Shown here one piece after another: positions 18,126 to 27,893 of a stretch of DNA of 64,000 bases. A program made the translations under genes and the position numbers. Source of the DNA: Eubacterium sp. ER2 (lineage in GTDB: Bacteria > Bacillota > Clostridia > Lachnospirales > Lachnospiraceae); the NCBI RefSeq assembly GCF_000765215.1, contig NZ_JPJE01000018.1, positions 186,001 through 250,000 on the forward strand. Direction: 5' to 3'. The first letter of the stretch is position 1, and the number at the start of each line of letters is the position of its first letter. The notes beneath the pieces were generated by a model, which saw only the letters and a program-made list of their open reading frames with translations, searched no databases and had not been told where the DNA came from.

Positions 18126-20852
18126 ATGTCGAAAATTAGAGTGTATGAGCTTGCCAAGGAGCTCGACAGATCCAGCAAGGAGCTGATGGAGTTTCTGGCA
18201 GAGAAAAATATAACAGTAAAAAGCAATATGAGCTCCCTGGAGGAAGAGGAGACTCAGATGCTGAGAAAGGCATTTGGAAAGAAGAAGGAGGAGGCTCCAA
18301 AGAAGGAAGAGGCTCCCAGGAAGAGGAACATTGTCCATGTCTTCCGTCCTCAGAACAGCCGCGACGGAAAGAACCTGATGCGCCAGGGAAGGGCTCAGGG
18401 ACAGAAGGGAGCCGGCGCGCGTCCGGCAGCACCCGGGGAGAGACCGCAGGCAGGACGTCCGGGGGCAAGACCACAGGGCGACAGACCGGAGAGAGCCCAG
18501 GGAGGGGCGCGCCCGGCAGGACGCCCGGAGAGGCCGCAGACAGAGCGGGCTCACAGCGACAGACAGAGGGCAGAAGGACGTCCACAGGGCGACAGACCGG
18601 AGAGAGCCCAGGGAGGAACACGTCCGGCAGGAGGAGCTGAGAGAAGCCAGGGCGGCGCGCGCCCGGCAGGACGTTCAGACAGACCTCAGGGGACAAGAGG
18701 CGGCGACAGAAGAGACGGACGCCCCCAGGGAAGACCCTCTCAGGACAGAAGAGACGACCGGCGTGACGGCGGCGAGAGAGGCGACAGAAGGCCGGGACAG
18801 CGCTCCGGCAGAGGCTTTGAGGGAGAGAGAAGAGACGACAGACAGGGCAGCCGTGACAGCAGAGGCGGACGCTTTGGCGACAACAAGGACCGCCAGCCCA
18901 GAAAGAATTCCTCTATCCCCGCGCCTGCCCTGGAGGGACAGAAGCCCCAGAGAGCAAAGGGAAAGGGCAAGGACGATTACAGGAAGAAGGATTACCGCGG
19001 CGACGAGGACGACAGAATGACAAAGGGCAAGGGCAAGAAGCAGGAGTCCAAGAACCAGCTTCAGAAGCCGCAGCATAAGGAGCAGAAGCAGGAAGAGCAG
19101 ATCAAGTCCATCGTCATCCCTGAGGTGCTGACCATCCAGGAACTGGCAGACAAGATGAAGGTCGTTCCGTCTGTTATCATAAAGAAGCTGTTTATGCAGG
19201 GCAAGATCGTCACAGTAAACCAGGAGATCGACTACGACACAGCGGAGGAGATTGCCCTTGAGTTTGACATCCTCTGCGAGAAGGAAGAGGTAGTGGACGT
19301 GATCGAGGAGCTCCTCAAGGAAGAGGAGGAGGACGAGAAGAAGATGAAGAAGCGTCCTCCGGTAGTCTGCGTCATGGGTCATGTAGACCACGGCAAGACC
19401 TCCCTTCTGGATGCCATCCGCCACACGAACGTGACAGACAGAGAGGCCGGCGGTATCACCCAGCACATCGGAGCCTACGTGGTGGAGGTAAACGGGGAGA
19501 AGATCACATTCCTGGATACACCGGGACATGAGGCGTTTACCGCCATGCGTATGCGCGGCGCCAACTCCACAGATATCGCCATCCTGGTGGTGGCTGCGGA
19601 CGACGGCGTGATGCCCCAGACAGTGGAGGCCATCAACCATGCCAAGGCCGCGGGAGTCGAGATCATCGTTGCCATCAACAAGATCGACAAGCCCAGCGCC
19701 AACATTGACCGGGTGAAGCAGGAGCTGGCAGAGCACGAGCTGATCCCCGAGGACTGGGGCGGAAGCACAGTGTTCGTACCTGTGTCCGCCAAGACAGGCG
19801 AGGGACTCTCTGACCTCATGGAGATGATCATCCTGACTGCGGAGATGATGGAGCTGAAGGCGAACCCCAACCGCCGGGCAAGGGGACTTGTGATCGAGGC
19901 GCAGCTGGATAAGGGAAGAGGCCCGGTTGCCACTGTACTCGTGCAGAAGGGAACTCTCCGGGTAGGCGATCCGGTTGCGGCCGGCAGCTCATTCGGAAAG
20001 GTGAGAGCCATGATGGACGACAAGGGAAGACGGGTCAAGGAGGCCGGTCCTTCCATGCCGGTGGAGATCCTGGGTCTCAACGACGTCCCCAACGCGGGGG
20101 AGGTCCTTGTGGGCTGCAAGAACGAGAAGGAGGCCCGCAGCTTTGCGGACACCTTTATTTCACAGAACAAGGCGAAGCTTCTGGAGGAGACAAAATCCAA
20201 GCTGTCTCTTGACGATCTGTTTACCCAGATCAAGGAGGGCAATCTGAAAGAGCTGGGCATCGTCGTGAAGGCTGATGTACAGGGCTCTGTGGAGGCCCTG
20301 AAGCAGAGCCTCCTGAAGCTGTCCAACGACGAGGTGGTTGTGAAGGTCATCCACGAAGGAGTGGGAGCCATCAACGAGTCGGATGTCAGCCTTGCCTCTG
20401 CCTCCAACGCCATCATTATCGGATTTAACGTGCGTCCGGATGCTGTGGCCAAGGAGACGGCTGAGAGAGAAGGAGTGGATATCCGCCTGTACCGCGTGAT
20501 CTATAATGCCATCGAGGATGTGGAGGCAGCCATGAAGGGTATGCTGGATCCCGTCTTCGAGGAGAAGGTGCTGGGACATGCGGAGATTCGTCAGACCTTC
20601 AAGGCATCCGGCGTGGGAACCATCGGCGGAGCCTATGTGATGGACGGAACATTTGAGAGAGACTGTCAGGCGAGGATCATTCGTGACGGCGTTGTCATCT
20701 ACGACGGCAAGCTTGCGTCCTTAAAGAGATTTAAGGACGATGTCAAAGAGGTGAGATCCGGATACGAGTGCGGCTTTGTCTTTGAGAATTACAATGATAT
20801 TAAAGAGGGAGACCAGGTGGAGGCCTACAAGATGGTTGAGATTCCGAGATAG
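18126..20852 (+). CDS. infB: Translation initiation factor IF-2
   Basis: GTPase that brings initiator tRNA to the 30S subunit; 908 aa. An IF2N helical domain (~1-55) is followed by a long disordered linker (~60-300) rich in Arg, Gly, Pro and Gln with repeated DRPERAQGG-type units. The second IF2N domain lies at ~330-380. The G domain has GHVDHGKT (~417), DTPGHEAF (~464) and NKIDKPS (~518). Domains II-IV complete the C-terminus. The ATG at 18126 was chosen because AGAGGAGGT is 6 bases upstream; the ATG at 18099 has no ribosome site. The linker is coded by imperfect DNA repeats. Confidence 0.96.
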   Translation: MSKIRVYELAKELDRSSKELMEFLAEKNITVKSNMSSLEEEETQMLRKAFGKKKEEAPKKEEAPRKRNIVHVFRPQNSRDGKNLMRQGRAQGQKGAGARPAAPGERPQAGRPGARPQGDRPERAQGGARPAGRPERPQTERAHSDRQRAEGRPQGDRPERAQGGTRPAGGAERSQGGARPAGRSDRPQGTRGGDRRDGRPQGRPSQDRRDDRRDGGERGDRRPGQRSGRGFEGERRDDRQGSRDSRGGRFGDNKDRQPRKNSSIPAPALEGQKPQRAKGKGKDDYRKKDYRGDEDDRMTKGKGKKQESKNQLQKPQHKEQKQEEQIKSIVIPEVLTIQELADKMKVVPSVIIKKLFMQGKIVTVNQEIDYDTAEEIALEFDILCEKEEVVDVIEELLKEEEEDEKKMKKRPPVVCVMGHVDHGKTSLLDAIRHTNVTDREAGGITQHIGAYVVEVNGEKITFLDTPGHEAFTAMRMRGANSTDIAILVVAADDGVMPQTVEAINHAKAAGVEIIVAINKIDKPSANIDRVKQELAEHELIPEDWGGSTVFVPVSAKTGEGLSDLMEMIILTAEMMELKANPNRRARGLVIEAQLDKGRGPVATVLVQKGTLRVGDPVAAGSSFGKVRAMMDDKGRRVKEAGPSMPVEILGLNDVPNAGEVLVGCKNEKEARSFADTFISQNKAKLLEETKSKLSLDDLFTQIKEGNLKELGIVVKADVQGSVEALKQSLLKLSNDEVVVKVIHEGVGAINESDVSLASASNAIIIGFNVRPDAVAKETAEREGVDIRLYRVIYNAIEDVEAAMKGMLDPVFEEKVLGHAEIRQTFKASGVGTIGGAYVMDGTFERDCQARIIRDGVVIYDGKLASLKRFKDDVKEVRSGYECGFVFENYNDIKEGDQVEAYKMVEIPR
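18471..18616 (+). repeat. 35-bp direct repeat inside infB
   Basis: Two identical 35-base copies (18471-18505 and 18582-18616) start at CCACAGGGCG and encode a DRPERAQGG unit of the IF-2 linker. They could recombine to change linker length by 37 codons in frame (111 bases apart). Confidence 0.85.
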
Positions 20853-20889
20853 GCTTCCCGTCTGGCTGCCGCAGTAAGGAGAGAGATCT

Positions 20890-21276
20890 ATGAGAAAGAA
20901 CAGCATTAAGAATACAAGAGTCAACACGGAAGTGCTAAGGGAACTCTCCAACATCCTCAGGGGCGGCATCAAGGATCCGCGGATCGCGCCGTGGACCTCT
21001 GTCGTCGCTGTGGAGGTGGCCCCGGATTTAAAGACCTGCAAGGCCTACATCAGCGTGCTGGGAGACGAGAAGGCCCAGGCTGATACCATTGCCGGCCTGA
21101 AAAGCGCGGAGGGCTATATCCGGAGGGAGCTGGCACATACACTGAACATGAGAAACACGCCGGAGATCCGGTTCATTCTGGATCAGTCCATTGAGTACGG
21201 CGTCAATATGTCCAAAAAGATAGCAGACGTAACCAAAGGCATGGATCAAAAAGGAGATGCGGAGGATGCAGAATAA
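20890..21276 (+). CDS. rbfA: Ribosome-binding factor A
   Basis: 128-aa KH-fold factor needed for 16S rRNA 5'-end maturation. The N-terminus has NTEVLRELSNILRGGIKDPRIAPW-type sequence and the centre DLKTCKAYISVLG, both characteristic. GGAGAGAG precedes the ATG. Its 3' end overlaps the start of nrnA by 11 bases. Confidence 0.94.
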   Translation: MRKNSIKNTRVNTEVLRELSNILRGGIKDPRIAPWTSVVAVEVAPDLKTCKAYISVLGDEKAQADTIAGLKSAEGYIRRELAHTLNMRNTPEIRFILDQSIEYGVNMSKKIADVTKGMDQKGDAEDAE

Positions 21277-22246
21277 ACTGGCAGAACTTCTGGAGGGAAA
21301 GACCTCTGTTGCAATAGGCGGACACGTGCGGCCCGACGGCGACTGCGTCGGCGCCTGCATGGGGCTTTACCAGTATTTGAGAAACAACTATAAAGACATA
21401 GAGACAGACGTGTACCTGGAGGAGATCCCCTCCCATTTCTCCTTTGTGAAGGGGACCGGGGATATCCGCCATCAGGTGCAGCCGGGAAAAACCTACGACC
21501 TGTTTATCTGTCTGGACTGCGGAGATGCGGAGAGGCTGGGCTTCTCCGGCCCTCTCTTCGAGAGCGCGGTGCAGACCTTCTGTGTGGATCACCATATCAG
21601 CAACCAGGCCTTTGCGGATGAAAACTATATCGTGCCGGACGCAAGCTCCACCTCGGAGCTGGTCTTCCATCTCCTGGACAGAGAAAAGATAACAAAGGAG
21701 ATCGCGGAGGCCCTCTACATAGGGATCGTGCACGACACCGGCGTGTTCCAGTATTCCTGCGCAGGGCCGGAGACCTTCCGCATAGCGGCGGACCTGCTGG
21801 AGAAGGGAGTGGATGCGCCATCCATCATAGAGAGGACCTATTGTGAAAAGAGCTATGCCCAGAACCAGATCCTGGGACGGGCGCTTCTTGAGAGCATTGT
21901 CTTTATGCATGGACAGTGCATTTTCTCCTCAGTCTCCCAGGCGGTGATGAAATTTTACGGTGTGACACCCAAGGAGCTGGATGGAATCGTCAGCCAGCTT
22001 CGGATCACGAAGGGCGTGGAGGTGGCCATTTTCCTCTATGAGCAGGAGCCAAATGTCTACAAGGTCAGCCTCCGGTCAAAGGAGAAGGTGGATGTCAGCA
22101 GGGTGGCTGTCTACTTTGGAGGCGGCGGCCACGTGAAGGCGGCCGGCTGCACCATGCCCGGCACAGTCCACGATGTGATCAACAACCTGGCAGGGCAGAT
22201 CGCCCTCCAGCTTGAACCGGAAGAAACGAAGACAGAAGAGGCATAA
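21266..22246 (+). CDS. nrnA: DHH-family phosphoesterase, NrnA-like
   Basis: 326-aa Mn2+-dependent phosphoesterase. Family members degrade nano-RNA, pAp or cyclic dinucleotide breakdown products. Motif I is HVRPDGDCVG, motif III is the VDHH of CVDHHISN, and the DHHA1 substrate-binding domain ends in GGGGHVKAAGC. The ATG at 21266 was chosen over 21257 because AAGGAG then has a 9-base spacing. It is located in the rbfA-truB position typical of Firmicutes. Which substrate dominates cannot be told from sequence. Confidence 0.9.
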   Translation: MQNKLAELLEGKTSVAIGGHVRPDGDCVGACMGLYQYLRNNYKDIETDVYLEEIPSHFSFVKGTGDIRHQVQPGKTYDLFICLDCGDAERLGFSGPLFESAVQTFCVDHHISNQAFADENYIVPDASSTSELVFHLLDREKITKEIAEALYIGIVHDTGVFQYSCAGPETFRIAADLLEKGVDAPSIIERTYCEKSYAQNQILGRALLESIVFMHGQCIFSSVSQAVMKFYGVTPKELDGIVSQLRITKGVEVAIFLYEQEPNVYKVSLRSKEKVDVSRVAVYFGGGGHVKAAGCTMPGTVHDVINNLAGQIALQLEPEETKTEEA

Positions 22247-22249
22247 CGC

Positions 22250-23137
22250 ATGTTGGACGGCATTTTCAATGTTTATAAAGAGAAAGGCTACACATCCCAC
22301 GATGTGGTGGCAAGGCTGAGAGGCATTGCCGGGCAGAAAAAAGTCGGGCATACAGGGACGCTGGATCCGGATGCGGAGGGCGTCCTTCCCGTCTGTCTGG
22401 GAAAGGCCACCAAGGTGTGCGACGTGCTGACAGACAAAAGCAAGACCTATCAGGCAGTACTGCTGCTGGGACGGAGAACAGACACCCAGGATATATCCGG
22501 GGCCTGCCTGGAGGAGAGAGATACTTCGGGACTTGCAAAGGAGACTGTCAGAAGAGCGGTGGAGAGCTTCCTGGGGGACTATATGCAGACGCCTCCCATG
22601 TACTCCGCCTTAAAGGTAGATGGAAAAAAGCTCTACGAACTGGCCCGGGAGGGAAAGACGGTGGAGCGCAAAGCCCGGAAGGTACAGATTCACAGGATAG
22701 AGATCAGGAAGATGGATCTGCCCCGGGTCTGGATCGAGGTGGAGTGCTCCAAGGGAACCTACATCCGCACCCTCTGCGATGACATCGGGGAGCTGCTGGG
22801 CGTGGGGGGATGCATGGAGGAGCTTCTGCGCACCAGAGTGGGACATTTCAGGATAGAGGACAGCGTAAGGCTCTCGGAGCTTGAGAGGTACAGGGAGGAG
22901 GGCACGCTTGAGGAGCATCTCATACCTGTGGACAGCGTGTTCGCGGACTGTCCCAGGCTGGACGTGCCAGAGCGCCTGGAGCCTCTTTTATACAACGGCA
23001 ATCCTCTCCGCCTTCTGGAGGGGGAGGACGGTCAGCTGGTGCGCGTGTACGACAGCCGGGGCCGGTTCATTGCGCTGTACCGCTATCAGCAGAAAAAGCA
23101 TATTTACAAAAATGAAAAGATGTTCTTCAGCCCATAG
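22250..23137 (+). CDS. truB: tRNA pseudouridine(55) synthase TruB
   Basis: Makes pseudouridine 55 in the T-loop of tRNA. The 295-aa protein carries GHTGTLDPDAEGVLP with the catalytic Asp39, the TYQAVLLLG motif and the YIRTLCDDIG motif. It starts 3 bases after the nrnA stop. Full length for the family. Confidence 0.95.
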   Translation: MLDGIFNVYKEKGYTSHDVVARLRGIAGQKKVGHTGTLDPDAEGVLPVCLGKATKVCDVLTDKSKTYQAVLLLGRRTDTQDISGACLEERDTSGLAKETVRRAVESFLGDYMQTPPMYSALKVDGKKLYELAREGKTVERKARKVQIHRIEIRKMDLPRVWIEVECSKGTYIRTLCDDIGELLGVGGCMEELLRTRVGHFRIEDSVRLSELERYREEGTLEEHLIPVDSVFADCPRLDVPERLEPLLYNGNPLRLLEGEDGQLVRVYDSRGRFIALYRYQQKKHIYKNEKMFFSP

Positions 23138-23173
23138 AGGCAGGACAGGACAGAGGACAAAGAAGGGATCGCA

Positions 23174-24100
23174 ATGCAGTATATAAATGGACTGGAGACC
23201 TTCAGCGCGGCAGGCAGGAGCGCTGTGACGCTGGGGAAATTTGACGGCCTGCACAAGGGACATCAGAAGCTTGTGGAGAAAGTAACAGAATACGGCAGGG
23301 CAGACGGGCTGAACAGCATTGTATGTGCCTTTGACATGGAGCCCCTGTGCCGGCGTCTGAACCGCCCTTACCAGGTGCTGATGACACAGGAGGAAAGAAA
23401 GAGGCATCTGGAGGGACAGGTGGACTATCTGGTTAGCTGCCCCTTTACCGAGAGCTTCAGCCAGATGAGCGCGGAGGATTTTATCCGGGATGTGATCGCC
23501 GGACTTTTCCAGGCAGCCTACGTGGTGGTGGGCACGGATTTTCATTTCGGCTATCAGAAGAGAGGGGACGTGCACATGCTGGCTGCCTATCAGCATATCT
23601 ACGACTATCAGCTTGAGGTGGTGGACAAGGAGCGATACGAGGACCGGGAGATCAGCAGCACCTTTGTGAAGGAGGCGCTGGCGGCGGGGGACATGGCTCT
23701 GGCCGAGACACTCCTGGGCTATCCCTACGAGCTGGAGGGGACGGTGGAGCACGGAAAACAGCTGGGCCGCACCCTGGGCTTTCCCACCTTCAATGTGGAG
23801 CCGCCAAAGGAGAAGCTCCTCCCTCCTAACGGCGTCTATCTGGAGCAGGTGGAGGTGGATGGAAGCTGGTACAACGCCATCGGCAACCTGGGCGTCAAGC
23901 CCACGGTGACGGACAGCGGCAGGATGCTTGTGGAGAGCTTTCTCCTTGACTACAGCGGCAACGCCTACGGGAAGCGCGTGAAGATCAGGCTCAGGGCCTT
24001 TCGCCGTCCGGAGCAGAGGTTTCGGGACGTGGAGGAGATGAAGCGCCATGTGGACATGGATATTGCCTGCGGGAGAGAGTTTTTCGCCGGCTCAAAGTAG
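23174..24100 (+). CDS. ribF: Bifunctional riboflavin kinase / FAD synthetase
   Basis: Phosphorylates riboflavin to FMN and adenylates FMN to FAD; 308 aa. The N-terminal nucleotidyltransferase domain shows GKFDGLHKGHQ (residues ~16-26). The central EISSTFVKEALAAGD motif follows. The C-terminal kinase domain has GRTLGFPTFN and NGVYLEQV. It is the last gene of the rimP operon before the rpsO promoter. No FMN riboswitch is seen here. Confidence 0.95.
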   Translation: MQYINGLETFSAAGRSAVTLGKFDGLHKGHQKLVEKVTEYGRADGLNSIVCAFDMEPLCRRLNRPYQVLMTQEERKRHLEGQVDYLVSCPFTESFSQMSAEDFIRDVIAGLFQAAYVVVGTDFHFGYQKRGDVHMLAAYQHIYDYQLEVVDKERYEDREISSTFVKEALAAGDMALAETLLGYPYELEGTVEHGKQLGRTLGFPTFNVEPPKEKLLPPNGVYLEQVEVDGSWYNAIGNLGVKPTVTDSGRMLVESFLLDYSGNAYGKRVKIRLRAFRRPEQRFRDVEEMKRHVDMDIACGREFFAGSK

Positions 24101-24120
24101 AAACTTAAAGTAAAAAAGTG

Positions 24121-24149
24121 TTTACTTTCCCATCTGCATATGCTATACT
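24121..24149 (+). promoter_or_regulatory. Sigma-A promoter for rpsO
   Basis: TTTACT (24121-24126), 17 bases, TATACT (24144-24149). Confidence 0.72.
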
Positions 24150-24155
24150 ACGCAA

Positions 24156-24246
24156 GTGGTAAAAAAACAGCCGGCGTTCGGTAAAAGGAAGACTCCGACC
24201 ATTACTTAATGCCTGGCCAAGTATCAGAAAAAGGAGGAAATGAAAC
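24156..24246 (+). other. rpsO mRNA leader
   Basis: About 90 bases of leader between the rpsO promoter and start, ending in AAAGGAGG. It contains short complementary runs (for example GCCGGCG/TTCGG and GGAAGACTCC). S15 commonly represses its own translation through such leaders; that this one does so is inference. Confidence 0.4.
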
Positions 24247-24513
24247 ATGATTTCAAAAGAGCAGAAAGCACAGATCATCGCTGAGTATGGAAGAGGAGAG
24301 GGAGACACAGGTTCTCCGGAGGTACAGATCGCTATCCTGACAGCCAGGATCAACGACCTGACAGACCACTTCAAGGCAAACCCGAAGGATCACCACTCAA
24401 GAAGAGGACTTCTGAAGATGGTTGGTCAGAGAAGAGGCCTTCTCGCTTATCTGAAAAAGAAAGATATCGAGAGATACCGTGCACTGATCGAGAGACTTGG
24501 TCTGAGAAAATAA
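24247..24513 (+). CDS. rpsO: 30S ribosomal protein S15
   Basis: 88-aa primary 16S rRNA-binding protein. Family motifs [25 protein letters not shown]-like sequence (here [15 protein letters not shown]) and [10 protein letters not shown] are present. It has its own promoter and terminator. Strong codon bias fits a highly expressed gene. Confidence 0.97.
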   Translation: MISKEQKAQIIAEYGRGEGDTGSPEVQIAILTARINDLTDHFKANPKDHHSRRGLLKMVGQRRGLLAYLKKKDIERYRALIERLGLRK

Positions 24514-24531
24514 TCGGATCGCAAGATACAG

Positions 24532-24561
24532 AGGGACACCCAAAATGGGCGTCCCTTTTTC
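24532..24561 (+). terminator. Intrinsic terminator after rpsO
   Basis: AGGGACACCCA pairs with TGGGCGTCCCT with one A-C mismatch, followed by a T-run. Confidence 0.85.
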
Positions 24562-24590
24562 TTGCCTGTCAGTCATTTCTATGATATAAT
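24562..24590 (+). promoter_or_regulatory. Sigma-A promoter for pnp
   Basis: TTGCCT (24562-24567), 17 bases, perfect TATAAT (24585-24590). Confidence 0.75.
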
Positions 24591-24602
24591 AACTTAGATT
24601 GT

Positions 24603-24685
24603 GGGCAGGGATAAATTCCGAGACCACTGAAAAGCACAGTTGCCCCGGCAAATATGTTTTTCAGTAGTTTCGGTTTTGCCTGCCC
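24603..24685 (+). other. Structured pnp leader
   Basis: A nested fold. The outer stem is GGGCAGG (24603-24609)/CCTGCCC (24679-24685). The middle 16-base stem, 24618-24633 with 24658-24673, has one G-T pair and one mismatch. The inner hairpin is TTGC-CCCG-GCAA (24640-24651). There is no T-run, so it is not a terminator. In E. coli the pnp leader stem is processed by RNase III and used for PNPase autoregulation; a similar role is inferred here from position and shape only. Confidence 0.65.
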
Positions 24686-24717
24686 CGGCTGAATACTATT
24701 TTTAAAAGGAGAATGAC

Positions 24718-26805
24718 ATGTATAAGAAGTATGAAATGGAATTAGCCGGAAGAACACTCCGTGTCGATGTGGACAGAGTGGCCAAGCAGGCCAACGGCGC
24801 TGTGCTCATGCACTATGGCGACACGACGGTTCTTTGTACGGCAACCGCATCTGAGAAACCCCGGGAGGGCATTGATTTCTTCCCGCTGAGCGTTGAGTAC
24901 AATGAGAGAATGTACGCTGTCGGAAAGATTCCGGGCGGATTTAACAAGCGTGAGGGAAAGGCTTCCGAGAACGCCATCCTCACAGATCGCGTCATCGACC
25001 GGCCTATGCGCCCCCTTTTCCCCAAGGACTACAGAAACGATGTAACGCTGGAGAACCTGGTGCTGTCTGTGGATCAGGACTGTGCGCCTGAGCTGACGGC
25101 CATGCTGGGAGCTGCCATCGCCACATGTATTTCCGACATCCCCTTTGACGGCCCTATCTCCACCACGCAGGTGGGTCTGGTGGACGGCGAGTTCGTGTTC
25201 AACCCAACCGCAGACCAGAGAGAGGCTTCCGACCTGGCCCTCACCGTGGCATCCACAAAGGAGAAGGTGATCATGATCGAGGCCGGAGCAAACGAGGTTC
25301 CGGAGGACAAGATGATCGAGGCCATCTTTGCGGCCCATGAGCTGAACCAGAAGGTCATCGCCTTCATTGAGACCATCGTTGCTGAGTGCGGAAAGCCGAA
25401 GCACTCCTATGAGAGCTTTGCCGTTCCCCAGGAGCTGTTTGACGACATCCAGAAGGTGGTTCCGCCCCAGGAGATGGAGGAGGCAGTCTTCACGGACGAC
25501 AAGCAGACAAGAGAGGAGAATATCCGCCAGGTGACAGAGAAGCTGGAGGAGGCTTTTGCAGACAACGAGGAGTATCTGGAGAAGCTGTCTGAGGCAGTGT
25601 ACCAGTATCAGAAAAAGACGGTGCGCAAGATGATCCTGAAGGATCACAAGCGCCCGGACGGAAGGGCCATCGACCAGATCCGTCCCCTCTCCGCAGAGGT
25701 GGATCTGATCCCGAGAGTGCACGGCTCCGCCATGTTTACGAGAGGACAGACACAGATCTGCACAGTGACTACACTGGCGCCTCTGTCTGAGGCGCAGCGC
25801 CTGGACGGGCTGGACGAGCGTGAGACATCCAAGCGCTATATGCACCACTACAATTTCCCGTCCTACTCTGTAGGTGAGACAAGACCTTCCAGAGGACCGG
25901 GACGCCGCGAGATCGGTCACGGAGCTCTGGCTGAGAGAGCGCTTATACCTGTACTTCCCAGCGAGAGCGAGTTCCCTTATGCTATCCGTACAGTGTCCGA
26001 GACATTTGAGTCCAACGGTTCCACATCCCAGGCCAGCGTGTGCGCCTCCTCCATGTCGCTGATGGCGGCGGGCGTGCCCATCAAATCCGCAGTTGCGGGT
26101 ATCTCCGCAGGCCTGGTGACAGGGGAGACAGATGACGATTACCTGGTGCTGACAGACATTCAGGGACTGGAGGACTTCTTCGGGGATATGGACTTCAAGG
26201 TGGCAGGTACACACAAGGGTATCACAGCCATCCAGATGGATATTAAGATCCACGGACTGACAAGGCCCATCATCGAGGAGGCCATTGCAGCCACAAAGAA
26301 GGCAAGAACCTACATCCTGGACGAGGTGATGGCAAAGACTATCGCTGAGCCAAGACCGGAGGTGGGCCCCTATGCGCCGAAGATCATCCAGATGCAGATC
26401 GATCCCCAGAAGATCGGTGATGTGGTTGGCCAGAGAGGAAAGACCATCAATGCCATCATCGAGGAGACCGGCGTGAAGATCGATATTGAGGACGACGGCT
26501 CTGTATCCATCTGCGGAACAGAGAGCGAGTCCATGGAGAGGGCGAGACGCCTTATCGAGATCATCGTCACAGACTTTGAGGCCGGACAGGTGCTGGAAGG
26601 AAAGGTTGTCAGCATCAAAGAATTTGGCGCTTTCCTTGAGTTTGCTCCTGGAAAAGAGGGAATGGTACACATTTCCAAGATCTCCAAGCAGCACATCAAG
26701 CAGGTGGAGGACGTGCTCACCCTGGGCGATGTGGTGAAGGTCGTATGCCTCGGAAAGGACAAGATGGGACGCTTCTCCTTCAGTATGAAGGACGTGGCGC
26801 AGTAG
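24718..26805 (+). CDS. pnp: Polynucleotide phosphorylase
   Basis: 3'-5' phosphorolytic exoribonuclease, 695 aa. Two RNase PH domains (~1-210 and ~310-535) flank an alpha-helical linker. A KH domain (IGDVVGQRGKTINAII, ~562-577) and an S1 domain (VLEGKVVSIKEFGAFLEF onward, ~622-692) complete it. AAAGGAG precedes the ATG. It follows rpsO, as in most bacteria, but has its own promoter and structured leader. Confidence 0.97.
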   Translation: MYKKYEMELAGRTLRVDVDRVAKQANGAVLMHYGDTTVLCTATASEKPREGIDFFPLSVEYNERMYAVGKIPGGFNKREGKASENAILTDRVIDRPMRPLFPKDYRNDVTLENLVLSVDQDCAPELTAMLGAAIATCISDIPFDGPISTTQVGLVDGEFVFNPTADQREASDLALTVASTKEKVIMIEAGANEVPEDKMIEAIFAAHELNQKVIAFIETIVAECGKPKHSYESFAVPQELFDDIQKVVPPQEMEEAVFTDDKQTREENIRQVTEKLEEAFADNEEYLEKLSEAVYQYQKKTVRKMILKDHKRPDGRAIDQIRPLSAEVDLIPRVHGSAMFTRGQTQICTVTTLAPLSEAQRLDGLDERETSKRYMHHYNFPSYSVGETRPSRGPGRREIGHGALAERALIPVLPSESEFPYAIRTVSETFESNGSTSQASVCASSMSLMAAGVPIKSAVAGISAGLVTGETDDDYLVLTDIQGLEDFFGDMDFKVAGTHKGITAIQMDIKIHGLTRPIIEEAIAATKKARTYILDEVMAKTIAEPRPEVGPYAPKIIQMQIDPQKIGDVVGQRGKTINAIIEETGVKIDIEDDGSVSICGTESESMERARRLIEIIVTDFEAGQVLEGKVVSIKEFGAFLEFAPGKEGMVHISKISKQHIKQVEDVLTLGDVVKVVCLGKDKMGRFSFSMKDVAQ

Positions 26806-26853
26806 AGACAGACCGCGCAGGATATAGAAGAATACAGAAAGCTATCAATGCAA

Positions 26854-26901
26854 AAAAGGCATGCTTCATTCCCTTTTATGGGCTCTGAGGCATGCCTTTT
26901 T
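26854..26901 (+). terminator. Intrinsic terminator after pnp
   Basis: AAAAGGCATGC (26854-26864) pairs with GCATGCCTTTT (26890-26900), followed by more Ts. Confidence 0.88.
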
Positions 26902-26925
26902 ATTGTGGGTTTTGAAAGCTGACAG

Positions 26926-26953
26926 GAATAAATGATTGTCCACAACATATATA
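26926..26953 (+). promoter_or_regulatory. Putative sigma-E promoter for the spoIIIA operon
   Basis: GAATAAA (26926-26932), 13 bases, CATATATA (26946-26953). It resembles the sigma-E consensus, and spoIIIA is a classic sigma-E operon. Confidence 0.55.
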
Positions 26954-26975
26954 TGGGTTAAAGAGGTGGACAAAG

Positions 26976-27893
26976 ATGCAGAAAGAAAGAGTGTGGAGCA
27001 TCCTCCCGGAGAGGGTGCGGCAGGTGCTGGATAAAGAGGTTACAAATTATGACGAGCTTCAGGAGATCAAGCTCCGTACCGGTCAGCCGTTGCTGATCAG
27101 GTGCCGCGGGGAGGAGAGGATCCCCGGCAGGGGCCACCCCTATGTGGTGACGGCAAGAGATGTGAGGGAGGCCGTGGATTACACGAGCAACTTCTCCCTC
27201 TACGCCTATGAGGATGAGATGAGGCAGGGATTTATTACGATAGAGGGAGGACACAGAGTGGGCATGACAGGGCAGGTCATACTGGACGGAGGGCATGTGA
27301 AAAATCTGAAGTATATCTCCTCGGTCAACATCCGCATTTCCCATGAGATAGAAGGGTGCGCGGACAAGATCATGCCCTATGTGGTCCGGGGCGGCAGGGT
27401 GGCGCACACCCTGATCCTCTCGCCGCCGGGATGCGGAAAGACGACCCTTCTGCGGGACATGGTCCGGCAGATTTCCGACGGGAACCAGCTTGTGAAGGGC
27501 ATGACAGTGGGTGTGGTGGACGAGCGGTCAGAGATCGCGGGCTGCTGGAGGGGAGTGGCCCAAAATCATCTGGGCATACGCACAGACGTGCTGGACGGAT
27601 GCCCCAAGGCGGAGGGCATGATCATGCTGATCCGCTCCATGGCGCCCCAGGTGATCGCTGTGGATGAGATAGGTGCCCAGGAGGATGTGCACGCTATAGA
27701 GTACGCCATGCACTGCGGCTGTAAGCTGATCGCCACCATGCACGGCGCCTCCATTGAAGAGCTGAGGAAGAAGCCGGTATCCAGAAAAATGATTGACGAG
27801 AAGCGCTTTGAGCGGTACATCGTCCTGGAGGGAAGAGGACAGATAGAGGGCATATACGACGAGTACGGGCGGCCCGTGAGGAGGGAGGGATGA
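26976..27893 (+). CDS. spoIIIAA: Stage III sporulation protein AA
   Basis: Cytoplasmic secretion-type ATPase of the SpoIIIA-SpoIIQ feeding-tube complex linking mother cell and forespore; 305 aa. Walker A is SPPGCGKTTLLRD (~148-160) and Walker B is VIAVDEIG. The N-terminal domain has the family EIKLRTGQPL motif. GAGGTGG precedes the ATG. Its stop overlaps the start of spoIIIAB (ATGA). Confidence 0.95.
   Translation: MQKERVWSILPERVRQVLDKEVTNYDELQEIKLRTGQPLLIRCRGEERIPGRGHPYVVTARDVREAVDYTSNFSLYAYEDEMRQGFITIEGGHRVGMTGQVILDGGHVKNLKYISSVNIRISHEIEGCADKIMPYVVRGGRVAHTLILSPPGCGKTTLLRDMVRQISDGNQLVKGMTVGVVDERSEIAGCWRGVAQNHLGIRTDVLDGCPKAEGMIMLIRSMAPQVIAVDEIGAQEDVHAIEYAMHCGCKLIATMHGASIEELRKKPVSRKMIDEKRFERYIVLEGRGQIEGIYDEYGRPVRREG

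Noticed and set aside
23138-23173. FMN riboswitch before ribF
   Set aside because: The gap is only 36 bases and ribF lies inside a long operon.
24742-26694. 650-codon open frame opposite pnp
   Set aside because: It mirrors the codon pattern of pnp, has no ribosome site or homology-like motif, and its translation is low-complexity His/Leu/Asp-rich. It is a shadow of a highly biased gene.
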